Assembly (NCBI GenBank): GCA_963693285.1
Contig: OY848923.1
Location: forward strand, 3,358,038 to 3,422,037
DNA length: 64,000 nucleotides
From: Xestospongia muta
Taxonomy: Eukaryota > Porifera > Demospongiae > Haplosclerida > Petrosiidae
Direction of reading: 5' to 3'
The notes under the pieces are model-generated. The model worked only from the letters and a program-made list of their open reading frames with translations, had not been told where the DNA came from and did not search any database. Shown here in pieces: positions 63,924 to 64,000 of this stretch. Numbering within the stretch: the stretch's first letter is position 1; each line of letters begins with the position of its first letter. Position numbers and translations under genes: made by a program.

Positions 63924-64000
63924 GTTTATCACATACAAGGGTTCCTTACTCCTTAGGTCACTCAAGGCCAGCAATGGTATGTTTGGATCCAGACATTTAT
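63924..64000. repeat. Continuation shared with 40743-40822
   Basis: After the MULE segment the match to the first copy resumes with one mismatch over 77 bp and runs off the window end. Confidence 0.85.

Overview
The window looks like nuclear DNA of an early-branching animal. It is very AT-rich, genes are split by short GT..AG introns, kelch/Death/ZU5-like/CARD domain mixes occur, and decayed transposons of many families are interspersed. A marine demosponge such as Amphimedon is my best guess; this is inference, because no rRNA or mitochondrial marker is present.

Main theme: a dispersed family of large intracellular proteins with the order kelch propeller, coiled coil, Death domain, ZU5-like domain, glycine-zipper hydrophobic segment, two or three unrecognised exons, CARD-like domain. 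Copy A (228-7728, 5' end outside the window) is open through 15 exons with matching splice phases. Copy B (9380-16163) has a nonsense codon and frameshifts. Copy C (54852-61275) has a 1-bp frameshift in its first kelch exon and is cut off by a duplicated 2-kb block. A small relic (copy D, 24060-25210) lies next to a retrotransposon. Copy C is a mosaic: A-like upstream, B-like from the middle of the ZU5 exon.

Region by region: 1-7.7 kb copy A, with a DNA transposon in one intron that is absent from the same intron of copy C; 9.4-16.2 kb copy B; 16.8-18 kb weak minus-strand exon remnants; 19.6-23.9 kb a dead Ty3/gypsy element with 5-bp target duplication; 24-25.2 kb copy D; 26.5-26.9 kb two tandem 77-nt hairpins; 27.1-28.3 kb an intronless trypsin-fold protease fused to a beta-trefoil; 28.9 kb a hAT relic; 30.1-34.4 kb a DUF6589 pseudogene, a copia 5' fragment and a RecQ-like pseudogene; 35.8-37.2 kb a minus-strand Tnp2/CACTA-like relic; 37.9-38.4 kb the 3' end of a single-pass membrane protein with an ITIM-like tail; 38.7-40.7 kb the first copy of a 2-kb duplication; 41.2-42.5 kb a GT10 fucosyltransferase; 43.2-43.6 kb a small secreted Ig-like protein; 44.5 kb a long AG tract; 46.4-47.3 kb a minus-strand pseudogene; 48.15-51.47 kb a 153-bp satellite array; 51.66-52.26 kb the catalytic end of a Ulp1-type peptidase; 52.4-54.1 kb an unrecognised multi-exon gene; 54.8-61.3 kb copy C; 61.3-64 kb the second copy of the 2-kb duplication carrying a MULE transposase fragment.

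How it fits together: the kelch/Death/CARD genes look like an innate-immunity or cell-death adaptor family that duplicates, recombines and decays within a transposon-rich region. The biochemical role is inferred from domains only.
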